A DNA stretch of 26,901 bases. Source: CAYVOX01 sp964453035 (GTDB lineage Bacteria > Chloroflexota > Anaerolineae > Anaerolineales > Anaerolineaceae). The notes under the pieces were generated by a model, which was not told the DNA's origin, made no database searches, and saw only the letters and a program-made list of their open reading frames with translations. The position numbers were made by a program, and so were the translations under genes. The DNA lies in contig CAYVOX010000030.1 of NCBI GenBank assembly GCA_964453035.1, forward strand, positions 1 through 26,901. The letters run 5' to 3'. Positions 1-7,441 of the stretch are shown here, piece by piece. Within the stretch, counting starts at the first letter, position 1; the number at the start of each line of letters is the position of its first letter.

Positions 1-4
1 TTTT

Positions 5-33
5 ACTTCTGATTTGTATAATAAATCGGAAGT
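5..33. repeat. AT-rich stem-loop at window start
   Basis: The arms ACTTCTGATTT and AAATCGGAAGT pair over 11 positions (one G-T) around a 7-base loop. The element is AT-rich unlike its surroundings. It may be a terminator of a gene outside the window or the end of a small repeat. There is no clean T-tract on the + strand. The rest of 34-285 holds no convincing gene. Confidence 0.45.
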
Positions 34-90
34 AATAAATAGACCGAAACGAACATGAACGCCTGGTCTCCTGACCGGGCATGCGCCTTA

Positions 91-119
91 TTGTATTTAC
101 ATCCCTCCAACTGTATAAT
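91..119 (+). promoter_or_regulatory. Putative promoter for the lipoprotein hydrolase
   Basis: TTGTAT (91-96) and TATAAT (114-119) are 17 bases apart. The -10 is a perfect consensus and the -35 is weak (TTG only). The start site would be near 126, giving a 5' leader of about 160 bases before the ATG at 286. Confidence 0.42.
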
Positions 120-248
120 GCTGTTGAATCCACGTCTTTCCTCCACAGTTAGAGCGCATTGAGGTCTATCGCGCCAACGGGAAACCGCCGGGGGATACCA
201 CACCTTTCACCATAACCTTTCAACCCAGAATTCCTGCAACATTTGTAG

Positions 249-267
249 GGCAGGTCTGCCACCTGCC
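249..267. repeat. Small GC-rich hairpin in the leader
   Basis: GGCAGGT and ACCTGCC form a 7-bp stem with loop CTGCC, eight bases before the AGGAGG ribosome binding site at 275-280. It looks like the short dispersed hairpins common in Chloroflexota intergenic DNA, but no second copy is visible in this window. It could influence translation of the next gene. Confidence 0.4.
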
Positions 268-285
268 GACACGCAGGAGGTTTTT

Positions 286-1188
286 ATGTTCCGCAGCCTT
301 GTTTTGTTCTGCCTGGCGTTGCTCCTGGCGGCCTGCCAGGCGCCAGCCACGCCAGCCCCAACCGCCACGCCTATCCCGCCCACGCTGCCGCCGCCCACCA
401 GCACCCCCCTGCCCCCCACTGCCACGCCCATTCCCTCTCCCACCCCCTTCCCTGAATCGTTGGCCCGTTCCGTGATGGTCAACGGTAACAAGCTGATCAT
501 CAACTGCAAGGGCACTGGCAGCGCGACCGTCATCCTGGATAACGGCTACGATTCTATCTCCTGGTCGGATCCCGGCAACTATCCCAACATCACCCGCACT
601 TGTTCCTACACCCGCGCCGGCATGATGGAGAACATCAAAGGTCCGCGCACTACCGCCGATGTGGTTAAAGACCTGCACGATCTGCTCACCCAGGTGGGCG
701 TGCCGGGGCCGTATATCCTGGTGGGGCATTCCCAGGCGGGGTTCAACCTCATGCTCTACACCGGAACGTATCCTGACGAAGTGGTCGGGCTGGTCTGCGT
801 GGATTGCCTGCTGCCGATTGTCTACGGCATCGCGCTGGCAAAAGAAAAACCGGAATTAGCCAAAGACCCTGATCAACTGCAGAAAGAAGTGGAGAAGAAT
901 TTGCCGAATGCTGTTGACTCTAAGGAGAAGTTGGATTTCAAAACCAGCGTCCAACAGGCGCTCAAGGTCAAGAGCCTGGGCAGCCGTCCGGTGGTGGCAC
1001 TGGTGGCGGGAATCTATCCGGTAGATTGGGATCACGACGCATGGGTTGAGGCGGCGCTGCAATTCAGCAAAATGTCCTCCCAGGGGCGGGTGGAAACTGT
1101 AGAAGATTATTCCCACCAGACCATACCCACCAGCCTGGCTGTGTTCAAAGCCATCCAGGAGGTGTACAACAAGGTCAAGAAACCGTAA
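286..1188 (+). CDS. Alpha/beta-hydrolase lipoprotein
   Basis: This is a predicted exported lipoprotein of 300 residues. A hydrophobic N-terminus ends in the lipobox LLLAAC with Cys17 as the lipidation site. A Pro/Thr-rich linker of about 45 residues (roughly 20-62) follows, then an alpha/beta-hydrolase domain. The nucleophile elbow GHSQAG places the catalytic Ser at 149, and the likely catalytic His is His277 in DYSHQT; the acid is probably one of the Asp residues around VDWDHD. The family includes esterases, lipases and C-C hydrolases; the substrate cannot be read from sequence. The start is supported by AGGAGG at 275-280, five bases before the ATG. The gene stands alone, between a putative promoter and a strong hairpin. 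The enzyme would act on the outer face of the membrane. Confidence 0.85.
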   Translation: MFRSLVLFCLALLLAACQAPATPAPTATPIPPTLPPPTSTPLPPTATPIPSPTPFPESLARSVMVNGNKLIINCKGTGSATVILDNGYDSISWSDPGNYPNITRTCSYTRAGMMENIKGPRTTADVVKDLHDLLTQVGVPGPYILVGHSQAGFNLMLYTGTYPDEVVGLVCVDCLLPIVYGIALAKEKPELAKDPDQLQKEVEKNLPNAVDSKEKLDFKTSVQQALKVKSLGSRPVVALVAGIYPVDWDHDAWVEAALQFSKMSSQGRVETVEDYSHQTIPTSLAVFKAIQEVYNKVKKP

Positions 1189-1200
1189 TATTGGATGATC

Positions 1201-1254
1201 AGACCCCAAAGGTCTCGCGAAGCGCCCCGATAGGGGAAAGACCTTTGGGGGTCT
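1201..1254. terminator. Large nested hairpin after the hydrolase gene
   Basis: AGACCCCAAAGGTCT (1201-1215) pairs with 1239-1254 over 15 bp with one bulged G. A second hairpin, CCCC-GATA-GGGG (1225-1236), sits in its loop. It starts 12 bases past the stop codon. There is no T-tract, so it may be a factor-dependent terminator, an mRNA 3' stabiliser or a REP-like repeat. Confidence 0.55.
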
Positions 1255-1281
1255 GCGACAATCCCACAACCCCTTCTGCGC

Positions 1282-1287
1282 TATAAT
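1282..1287 (+). promoter_or_regulatory. Putative -10 box (GCTATAAT type) for the Ddn-like gene
   Basis: A perfect TATAAT preceded by GC lies 53 bases before the ATG at 1341. No good -35 is visible at 16-18 bases. Two tandem copies of TTCCCACTAT (1297-1306 and 1307-1316) follow, at about +3 to +23 relative to the expected start. Confidence 0.45.
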
Positions 1288-1340
1288 GCTCTTACATTCC
1301 CACTATTTCCCACTATTTTCCGCAAGGGAGGGCTTTCTAC

Positions 1341-1799
1341 ATGGCGCGTCGCATTCCCACGTTTGTGTGGCGCTGGATGAAGGCGCTTAACCGCTCGCTG
1401 ACCGCCAACTTCGGCGCCAAATCCCCCGACTTCGTGCTGGTGCTCACCACCACCGGGCGCAAGTCCGGAATGTCGCGCCAGACGCCGCTGCAATTTGAGG
1501 AGGTGGAGGGCAATTACCTCGTCGCTTCGGCGCGCGGAGCCCAGGCCGACTGGTACCGCAACCTGCTGGCTGACCCCCGCGTGACGGTGCAGGTGCGGGG
1601 CAGGCAGTTCGCCGCCCTGGCCGAACCGGTCACCGACCCGGTCCGCATTGCGGATTTCTTCCAGCTGCGCCTGGCGCGCCGCCCGCGCATGATGCGCCTG
1701 ATGCTGCGCGCCGAGGGGCTGCCGCCCAACTTCACCCGCGCCCAGTTGGAGCAATTTGCCGCTGAAAAGGCCGTGGTGGCGCTGCGGCCTCAATCCTGA
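1341..1799 (+). CDS. Deazaflavin (F420)-dependent nitroreductase-family protein
   Basis: This 152-residue protein matches the Ddn/DUF385 family (nitroreductase family deazaflavin-dependent oxidoreductase). The hallmark is the strand-turn TTTGRKSGMSRQTPL (about residues 35-50). It is followed by a segment ending in ADWYRNLLADPRVTVQVRG, typical of the split-barrel fold. Family members bind F420 or a flavin and reduce nitro-compounds, quinones or other acceptors; the real substrate here is unknown. GGGAGG at 1326-1331 supports the ATG start. The gene converges with a PPOX-type flavin gene on the other strand, so two split-barrel redox proteins lie side by side. Cofactor choice (F420 or FMN) would need F420 biosynthesis genes elsewhere in the genome. 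Confidence 0.82.
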   Translation: MARRIPTFVWRWMKALNRSLTANFGAKSPDFVLVLTTTGRKSGMSRQTPLQFEEVEGNYLVASARGAQADWYRNLLADPRVTVQVRGRQFAALAEPVTDPVRIADFFQLRLARRPRMMRLMLRAEGLPPNFTRAQLEQFAAEKAVVALRPQS

Positions 1800-1861
1800 C
1801 CAAACCCCACAGGTTCCGCCTAACTCCGGGAAAAGACTTTTTTCGCGTGGCCTGAGCCCGC

Positions 1862-2350
1862 TCACCCGCCGCCCACCAGGTCCCTGGCGGTCTTGCCGGT
1901 GATGTGCTCGATGCTGATTTCCACCACGCCCACCCGCTCCCAGTCCTTCTCAATTTCGCGCTGCGCTTCGGCGGGGAAGCCCGGCGAGTATTTCTCCGCC
2001 AGCAGCTCCAGCGCGCGGCGCTTAGGGCCGTCTTCCTGCAGCAGCCTGGCCCGGCCAAAGACAATCACGCTGCGGTAGCGGGTGAGGAAGGCTTGCGGCA
2101 CCACGTCATCCTGCGCGATCACGCAAAAGCTGACGCGCTCATTCCGCTGGATGGCATCCAGCTTGTGGCCCTGCAGCGCACAGTGGAAGTACAGCTTGCC
2201 ATCCCGGCAGGCATAGCTGATGGGCACAGCGTAGGGGTAGCCACCGTCACCCGCCACGGCCAGCACGCCGGATGTGCCGGCGGTTAAGATTTCAAGCGCT
2301 TCCTGCGGGGATAATTGCTGTTTCTTTCTGCGCATTTCTCTGAACATCAT
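1862..2350 (-). CDS. Pyridoxamine 5'-phosphate oxidase-like (NimA-like) flavin protein
   Basis: This 162-residue protein has the PPOX/NimA split-barrel pattern. An N-terminal helix (LSPQEALEIL) is followed by GVLAVAGDGGYPYAVPISY, then KLYFHCALQGHKLDAIQRN with the His that is conserved in 5-nitroimidazole reductase-like proteins, then a strand with SVIVFGRARLL. Relatives bind FMN and reduce small molecules or bind heme; drug resistance cannot be inferred. Two ATG codons are in tandem (2350 and 2347). GAGGTGA (2351-2357) is unusually close to the first, so 2347 or the Met codon at 2335 are alternative starts. The gene converges with the Ddn-like gene and diverges from the methyltransferase gene. 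Confidence 0.83.
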   Translation of the reverse strand: MMFREMRRKKQQLSPQEALEILTAGTSGVLAVAGDGGYPYAVPISYACRDGKLYFHCALQGHKLDAIQRNERVSFCVIAQDDVVPQAFLTRYRSVIVFGRARLLQEDGPKRRALELLAEKYSPGFPAEAQREIEKDWERVGVVEISIEHITGKTARDLVGGG

Positions 2351-2365
2351 TCACCTCGAGGCTTT

Positions 2366-2371
2366 TTTATA
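2366..2371 (-). promoter_or_regulatory. Putative -10 box for the PPOX-like gene
   Basis: On the minus strand, TATAAA lies about 15 bases before the first ATG. No convincing -35 is seen. The divergent methyltransferase promoter is about 35 bases away, so both genes share this short control region. Confidence 0.3.
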
Positions 2372-2405
2372 CCATAAAATTGCGCCCACCTGTGCCGCGC
2401 GGGCG

Positions 2406-2411
2406 TACAAT
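2406..2411 (+). promoter_or_regulatory. Putative -10 box placing the start site at the ATG
   Basis: TACAAT ends six bases before the ATG at 2418, so transcription should start at or next to the start codon. There is no Shine-Dalgarno sequence in the gap, consistent with a leaderless mRNA. Confidence 0.42.
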
Positions 2412-2417
2412 AGCAGT

Positions 2418-2948
2418 ATGGCTGAACTGCTCCTGCTGGTGCTCGGCGCCGCCGCCATCCTGTGGTTTTCCTGGCAGACTTTTCGCCTGTCGTTCTGGCA
2501 CGGGCTGCCGCGCCTGTTTGCCTTTTGCGCGGTGCTGGCGCTGGGGGTGATGAACTTGCGGGTGTGGTTCGCTGACCCGCTGGCCTGGAACCAGCTCATC
2601 TCCTGGCTGCTGCTGAGCGGCTCGCTGGCGCTGGTGCTGCACGCCGTGCTGCTGCTGCGCGCTGAAGGCAAGCCGCAGCCGGGCGGCTTTGAAGCCACCA
2701 CCCGCCTGGTGACGCGCGGCGTTTACCGAACCATCCGCCACCCGATGTACGCTTCGCTGCTGCTGCTGGGCTGGGGCATTTACCTCAAGGATCCCTTCAG
2801 CTGGACGGGCCTGGCGCTGGTGGTTTTGGCCAGCGTGTGCCTCTACCTCACCGCGCGGGTTGAGGAGCGCGAGAACCTGCGCCGTTTTGGCGAGGCCTAC
2901 CGCGCGTACATGCAGCGCACCTGGCGCTTTATTCCGTTTGTGTTCTAG
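2418..2948 (+). CDS. ICMT/phospholipid methyltransferase-like membrane protein
   Basis: A 176-residue integral membrane protein with about four to five hydrophobic segments. The C-terminal half carries the signature of the isoprenylcysteine carboxyl methyltransferase/PEMT superfamily: TRGVYRTIRHPMYASLLLLG (RHPMY binds S-adenosylmethionine), then EERENLRRFGEAYRAYMQRTWRFIP. Family members methylate small lipophilic or membrane-bound substrates. Bacteria lack prenylated CAAX proteins of the classical kind, so the substrate is unknown. An upstream in-frame extension to 2274 exists but overlaps the opposite-strand gene and its control region. The ATG at 2418 is preferred because the protein then begins directly with a membrane segment and a -10 box sits just before it. 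Its last codon abuts a hairpin terminator. Confidence 0.8.
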   Translation: MAELLLLVLGAAAILWFSWQTFRLSFWHGLPRLFAFCAVLALGVMNLRVWFADPLAWNQLISWLLLSGSLALVLHAVLLLRAEGKPQPGGFEATTRLVTRGVYRTIRHPMYASLLLLGWGIYLKDPFSWTGLALVVLASVCLYLTARVEERENLRRFGEAYRAYMQRTWRFIPFVF

Positions 2949-2984
2949 CCCCCTCCCCTGCTGTGATGTAGGGGGATTGTTTTT
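2949..2984 (+). terminator. Rho-independent terminator after the methyltransferase
   Basis: CCCCCT (2949-2954) pairs with AGGGGG (2970-2975), followed by ATTGTTTTT. It starts at the base after the stop codon. Confidence 0.6.
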
Positions 2985-3054
2985 ACTACACGCGCTTGTC
3001 GCGGGCGCAAAAAGAAACCATCCACGCGCGATTCAGCTCCCCCCGCGATTCGGC

Positions 3055-3060
3055 TATAAT
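3055..3060 (+). promoter_or_regulatory. Putative -10 box (GCTATAAT type) for the two-component operon
   Basis: A perfect TATAAT lies 35 bases before the ATG at 3096. A weak -35 candidate, TTCAGC, is at 3032-3037 with a 17-base gap. Confidence 0.45.
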
Positions 3061-3095
3061 TGAATTATTCACCATCACCTGATGGGAGGCCCCGC

Positions 3096-5789
3096 ATGCC
3101 CGCATCTCCCGCTTCGCCCCCCCGGCCATCTGATCCCTTCGCGCAAACGCTCCGCCAGCGGCGCAGGCGCATGTTCCTGCGCGTGTTTGTCGGCTCATCC
3201 GTGGTCATCTTCCTCATCGAAACCCTGGTGATGCTGCTGCTGGATTCGCCAAATGTTGTTCCCCACCCGCTCATCCAGTACCTGGATGGACTGATTCTGG
3301 CGGTGTGCCTGATGCCGCTTAATTACTTTTTCATCCTGCGCCCGCTTTTCCGCAACATGGAGGAGCACCAGCGCACCAACCAGAAGCTGCGCCAGTCCGC
3401 TGAGGTGGTGGAGCGCTTCTTCGCCATCACCGATATTCTCGTCGCCTACCTGGATGCCGATTTCAACTTCATCCGCGTCAACCAGGCCTACGCCAAAGCC
3501 AACCAGCACGCCCCGGAAGATTTCATCGGCAAAAATCACTTCGACCTCTATCCCAACGCCGAAAACCAGTCCATCTTTGAAACGGTGGTCAAAAGCGGCC
3601 AACCCATCTCCCTGCACGAGAAGCCTTTCACCTTCCCCGAGCACCCTGAATACGGCACCACCTACTGGGATTGGACGCTGCAGCCGGTCAAAGATTCTGC
3701 CGGCAAGGTGGAGGGACTGGTGCTCAGCCTGCGGGATGTGAGCGCCTCGCGCCGCGCCAGGGATAAGCTGCGCGAGTTGGCCCTCTTCCCCGTGTTCAAC
3801 CCCAACCCGGTGCTGCGCGTGGATGCAGAGGGGCGCATCGAAACGCTCAACGCCGCCGCCCTTGACATCGGCCTCAAAATTGGCGGCACGGTGCAGGAGA
3901 GCATGCCCGACTTCACCCGGATGGACCTGGCGGGCTGCATTGCCTCCGGCTCGCGGCAAACCTTCACCACCCGGCTGGGCGAGCACCTGCTGCTGTGGTC
4001 CATCCAGGGCGCCCCGGAGTTGGGATTGGCCTTCCTCTACAGCAGCGATATCACCGTTCAAAAGCGCGCCGAGACCATCCTCCAGGCCCGCTTGCGCCTG
4101 ATGGAGTTTGCCAACGCTCACACCCTCGATGAACTGCTCCAGTTCACCCTGGATGAAATTGAAGCCCTCACCGAAAGCAACATCGGCTTCTTCCATTTTG
4201 TGGGGGCAGACCAGAAAACCCTGCAACTGCAAACCTGGTCCACCAACACGCTGCAGAAGATGTGCACTGCAGCCGGCAAGCACAGCCATTACGACCTTTC
4301 TCAGGCCGGCGTGTGGACCGACTGCGTGCGCGAGCGGCAGCCGGTGGTGCACAACGATTACGCTGCGCTGGCCCACCGCCGGGGTATGCCCGCCGGGCAC
4401 GCCGTGGTGCAGCGCGAATTGACCCTCCCGGTGCTGCGCGATGGCAAGATTGTAGCCATCCTGGGGGTGGGCAACAAAGTGGAAAATTACAACTCGGAGG
4501 ACGTGGAACTGGCGGCGACGCTTTCCGATTTTGCCTGGGACGTGATTGAGCGCAAGCGGGGCGAGCTGGCGCTGCGCGAGAGCGACGAACGCGTCAAGCG
4601 CCTGTACGAAGCTGAAACGCGCGCCCGTCAGCTGGCTGAAACCCTGCGCGAGGCCAGCCAGGCCCTTTCCGCCTCCCTGAACAGCGCAACCGTGTTTGAA
4701 ACCCTGCTGGATTACCTCGCCCGCCTGGTGCCGTACCAGAGCGCCCACATCGTGCTCTACGACGACAGCGACCACCTGGTGGTGCGCCTGGCGCGCGGCG
4801 AAGAAACCTGGGAGGCCGCGCAGCGCCTGCTCAACCAGCGCTTTGAGCTGGAGGATTCCTCGTTTATCCTCCCGCTGCTCAAAGAGCGCCGCGTGCTTCA
4901 CTACCCCGATACGCAGGCCGTTGCAGACACCGATTTCTTCCAGAGCCACCCGCAGATTCGCGCCTGGCTGGGCATTCCCCTGCTGGCAGGCGAGCAAATC
5001 ATCGGCGTTTGCGGCCTGGAGCATTCCAGCGCCGGCTTTTTCAGCGCCGAGCAAATCCACTGGGCCGAGACGCTCACCCGCCAGGCCGCCATGGCCATCC
5101 ACAACGCCTGGCTCTACGAGCAGGTGCAGCAGAACCGCGAGCGCCTGCAGGCCCTCTCCCGCCGCCTGGTGGAGGTGCAGGAACTGGAGCGCCACCACAT
5201 CGCCCGCGAGCTGCACGACGAAGCCGGGCAGACCCTGGCCTCCGTAATGGTGGGCCTGCGCATGATTGAGCGCGACAGCGCCGACCCGCAGGCCGTCATC
5301 GCCCGCTGCCGCGAGGTGAAGGAGATTGCCGATAACGTGCTGGAAAACCTGCACCGCCTTTCGGTGGACCTGCGCCCGGCGGCGCTGGATCACCTGGGGC
5401 TGGTAGCCGCCCTGCGCCAGCACGCCGAGATGGTCAGCGACCGGCACAACCTGCCGGTGCAATTTGCCACCCTCGGGCAGATTGAGCGCCTGCCCGGCGA
5501 GGTTGAAACCGCCGTTTACCGCATCGTGCAGGAAGCCCTCACCAACATCATCCGCCATGCCCGCGCCTCGCGCGTGGATATTCTGCTGGAGCGCCGCGGC
5601 ACCGCGCTGGTGGTGGTGGTGGAGGATAACGGCGTGGGTATGGACCCCCGGCCCCCCAGCACCGACCACCTGGGCATGGTGGGGATGCGCGAACGCGCCG
5701 AGATGCTGGGCGGAACGCTCACCGTGGAAAGCTCGGCGGGCAAAGGGACGACCATTTTTGTGGAGGTGCCGTGCCAATTCGAATCGTGA
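3096..5789 (+). CDS. PAS/GAF sensor histidine kinase (HisKA_3, NarL-type partner)
   Basis: This 897-residue membrane sensor has two N-terminal membrane segments (about 27-49 and 62-84). A PAS domain follows (about 105-230; it contains DILVAYLDADFNFIRVNQAY), then a second, weaker PAS-like segment (about 232-330). Two GAF domains span about 340-490 and 540-680. The HisKA_3 dimerisation helix is ERHHIARELHDEAGQT, with His707 as the likely phosphoacceptor, and the HATPase_c domain runs to the end (N-box QEALTNIIRHA, G1 VEDNGVGMD, later GKGTT). The short periplasmic loop suggests sensing is mostly cytoplasmic, by the PAS/GAF domains; no heme or flavin ligand can be assigned. The ATG at 3096 is chosen over a TTG at 3060 because GGGAGG (3084-3089) is correctly spaced; TTG 3060 would fall on the -10 box. 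The gene overlaps the response regulator by 19 bases. Confidence 0.9.
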   Translation: MPASPASPPRPSDPFAQTLRQRRRRMFLRVFVGSSVVIFLIETLVMLLLDSPNVVPHPLIQYLDGLILAVCLMPLNYFFILRPLFRNMEEHQRTNQKLRQSAEVVERFFAITDILVAYLDADFNFIRVNQAYAKANQHAPEDFIGKNHFDLYPNAENQSIFETVVKSGQPISLHEKPFTFPEHPEYGTTYWDWTLQPVKDSAGKVEGLVLSLRDVSASRRARDKLRELALFPVFNPNPVLRVDAEGRIETLNAAALDIGLKIGGTVQESMPDFTRMDLAGCIASGSRQTFTTRLGEHLLLWSIQGAPELGLAFLYSSDITVQKRAETILQARLRLMEFANAHTLDELLQFTLDEIEALTESNIGFFHFVGADQKTLQLQTWSTNTLQKMCTAAGKHSHYDLSQAGVWTDCVRERQPVVHNDYAALAHRRGMPAGHAVVQRELTLPVLRDGKIVAILGVGNKVENYNSEDVELAATLSDFAWDVIERKRGELALRESDERVKRLYEAETRARQLAETLREASQALSASLNSATVFETLLDYLARLVPYQSAHIVLYDDSDHLVVRLARGEETWEAAQRLLNQRFELEDSSFILPLLKERRVLHYPDTQAVADTDFFQSHPQIRAWLGIPLLAGEQIIGVCGLEHSSAGFFSAEQIHWAETLTRQAAMAIHNAWLYEQVQQNRERLQALSRRLVEVQELERHHIARELHDEAGQTLASVMVGLRMIERDSADPQAVIARCREVKEIADNVLENLHRLSVDLRPAALDHLGLVAALRQHAEMVSDRHNLPVQFATLGQIERLPGEVETAVYRIVQEALTNIIRHARASRVDILLERRGTALVVVVEDNGVGMDPRPPSTDHLGMVGMRERAEMLGGTLTVESSAGKGTTIFVEVPCQFES

Positions 5790-6430
5790 TTGCCGATGAC
5801 CACCGTATTTTGCGCGCCGGGCTTAAAAACCTGCTCGGCACGGATGCCAACCTGGACGTGATTGGCGAGGCCACCAGTTTTGAGGACTGCATTCAACGGG
5901 TGGGCGAACTGCAGCCGGATATTTTGATTATGGATATCGGCATGCCCGGCATGGACGGGCTGGATGCCCTGCCGCTGGTGCTGGCAGCCGCGCCGCAAAC
6001 CCGCGTGCTGGTGCTGACCATGCACGAGGACGCGGCACTGGTGCAGGCCTACCTGCGCGCGGGCGCCTCCGGCTACATCGTCAAGCGCGCCGCCGAATCG
6101 GAGCTGATCGACGCCATCTACGGCGTGTGGCGCGGTATGATTTACGTCCACCCCTCGCTGATGCGCGCCCTGGTGGCCCCCCCGCCCAAAAGCGCCCCGT
6201 CCATCATCGATGAGGGCGAAGCCCTGACCGCGCGCGAGGTGGAGGTGCTGCGCCTGATTGTGCAGGGCTACACCAACCGGCAAATCGGCGATGCCCTCAA
6301 CATCAGCGTGCGCACGGTGGAATCGCACCGCTCCAATATCATGGAGAAGCTCAACCTGCACAGCCGGGTGGAACTGGTGCGCTACGCCGCGCAGCACGGC
6401 CTGGTCAACAGCCACACCGGGTCTGCGTAG
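5771..6430 (+). CDS. NarL/FixJ-type response regulator
   Basis: This 219-residue regulator begins with a receiver domain. The acidic pocket is Asp9-Asp10, the phosphoacceptor is Asp55 in ILIMDIGMPGMDG, and the conserved Lys lies in GYIVKRA. The C-terminal LuxR-type helix-turn-helix reads LTAREVEVLRLIVQGYTNRQIG, then ALNISVRTVESHRSNIMEKL. Such regulators bind DNA as dimers after phosphorylation by HisKA_3 kinases. The start is GTG at 5771, with GGAGGT at 5762-5767 inside the kinase gene; the 19-base overlap implies translational coupling and makes the upstream kinase the cognate partner. Its targets are unknown, but the next two genes lie downstream on the same strand. Confidence 0.93.
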   Translation: MPIRIVIADDHRILRAGLKNLLGTDANLDVIGEATSFEDCIQRVGELQPDILIMDIGMPGMDGLDALPLVLAAAPQTRVLVLTMHEDAALVQAYLRAGASGYIVKRAAESELIDAIYGVWRGMIYVHPSLMRALVAPPPKSAPSIIDEGEALTAREVEVLRLIVQGYTNRQIGDALNISVRTVESHRSNIMEKLNLHSRVELVRYAAQHGLVNSHTGSA

Positions 6431-6503
6431 TTTCTACGGAGGCCGCGTACAGAAAAAATCCGTAATAACCGTGCCATAAATCCTGTATAACTACGCTTCA
6501 ACT

Positions 6504-6550
6504 CTCGCCTGAAAAACGCTATTGTGTATGTGTCGTAAATCTCAGGCGAG
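6504..6550 (+). promoter_or_regulatory. Hairpin that sequesters the ribosome binding site
   Basis: CTCGCCTGA (6504-6512) pairs with TCAGGCGAG (6542-6550), with a 29-base loop. The right arm contains most of the only plausible Shine-Dalgarno sequence, GAGG (6548-6551), for the ATG at 6563. A run of seven T follows, so it could also act as an attenuator. A weak -10, TATAAC, lies at 6486-6491. RBS masking by a hairpin is a known way that insertion sequences limit translation of read-through transcripts. Confidence 0.5.
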
Positions 6551-6562
6551 GGATTTTTTTAC

Positions 6563-7378
6563 ATGGGAATCGTTGTAAAACCGGGGCACAGCGTGCCTGC
6601 TGAGACCGCAACAGCGGCGCGCAAAATCTACAATATCCAGCACATCTATTTGCGCATCGGCGACCAGCTCGAGTCCGTCCTGGCAGGCATTGACCTGCCC
6701 CGGCTCGACCCTTCCGCCAGCCTGAGCGGTGAAGCCACCTGGCGCCTGGCGCTGGTGACGGCCTTCCAGTACGCCGAACAACTCCCCGACTCGCTGGCCG
6801 AGCAGGCCACCCTGAAGCGCCTGGACTGGAAATACGCCCTGCGCCTGCCCATCCAGCACCCGGGTATTTCCGCCGCGGTTTTGTGCCCCTTCCGCCAGAA
6901 TTTATTCGCCTTCCCCACCAGCGCCCGCGAATTTACCCGGCTGCTGGGCGCACTGGGCCAGGCCGGGCTGTTTTCCCGGTCCGCCAGCCAGGCGCTCACC
7001 GCCGCCGACGTGCTCGCCGGAGTGTGCAACCTCACCCGGCTGCACTGGCTCAACCAGGGCATGCGCGATGCGCTCAGCGCCCTGGCCGCGGCTGCCCCGC
7101 AGGAACTGCGCGAAGCCGCCCTGCCCCACTGGTACGAGCGTTACAAAAAAAGCGAAGCCGTTCCAGCCAACCCGGAAAGCCCCGCGCAGGAAGTCAATCT
7201 GCTCGGCGCGGATGCCCTGCGCCTGCTCCAGCACGTCCAGCAGCGCAAAATTGCAGGCTTCAACCGCCTGTTTGAAATTGAAAATCTCTCCCGTTTGTTT
7301 AAAGAGCACTACCAGTACCTGGACGGAGAAATCCACTGGCGCGCACCCGGTTGCCTGGGTTGCGCGCGCGTGGCTTGA
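6563..7378 (+). CDS. IS1182-like transposase N-terminal-half protein, catalytic Asp position lost
   Basis: This 271-residue protein matches, from memory of the family, the N-terminal half of IS1182-type transposases (DUF772 helical domain). Shared landmarks are TWRLALVTAFQYAEQLPD (59-76), RLDWKYALRLPI (86-97), GISAAVLCPFRQNL (101-114) and a LNRLE-like helix (LTRLHWLNQGMRDAL). In the transposases the next landmark is TDSTHVLA, carrying the first DDE Asp; here it reads LTAADVLA, with Thr146 in the Asp position. The remaining catalytic domain is absent. The final 40 residues have no recognisable relation. The frame is intact with normal codon use, which argues against simple decay. It is probably a domesticated DNA-binding or regulatory protein, though a remnant IS gene cannot be excluded. 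Start ATG is preceded by a hairpin-buried GAGG. Confidence 0.68.
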   Translation: MGIVVKPGHSVPAETATAARKIYNIQHIYLRIGDQLESVLAGIDLPRLDPSASLSGEATWRLALVTAFQYAEQLPDSLAEQATLKRLDWKYALRLPIQHPGISAAVLCPFRQNLFAFPTSAREFTRLLGALGQAGLFSRSASQALTAADVLAGVCNLTRLHWLNQGMRDALSALAAAAPQELREAALPHWYERYKKSEAVPANPESPAQEVNLLGADALRLLQHVQQRKIAGFNRLFEIENLSRLFKEHYQYLDGEIHWRAPGCLGCARVA

Positions 7379-7441
7379 CCCCCGTCGTATACCTGTTCAA
7401 CCGCGCAGCGCCGCGGAACCCAGAAGTAATTGGAGGAAAGC

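Noticed and set aside
3..203. Small minus-strand open frame at the window start
   Set aside because: No ribosome binding site or family pattern, mixed composition, and it crosses the stem-loop and a putative promoter.
2274..2417. N-terminal extension of the methyltransferase
   Set aside because: It would overlap the opposite-strand gene and run through both promoters; the membrane domain begins at the ATG at 2418.
3195..5777. An 860-codon open frame antisense to the histidine kinase
   Set aside because: The sense frame carries every kinase motif. The antisense frame is His/Gly/Gln-rich low-complexity protein, as expected from high-GC codon bias.
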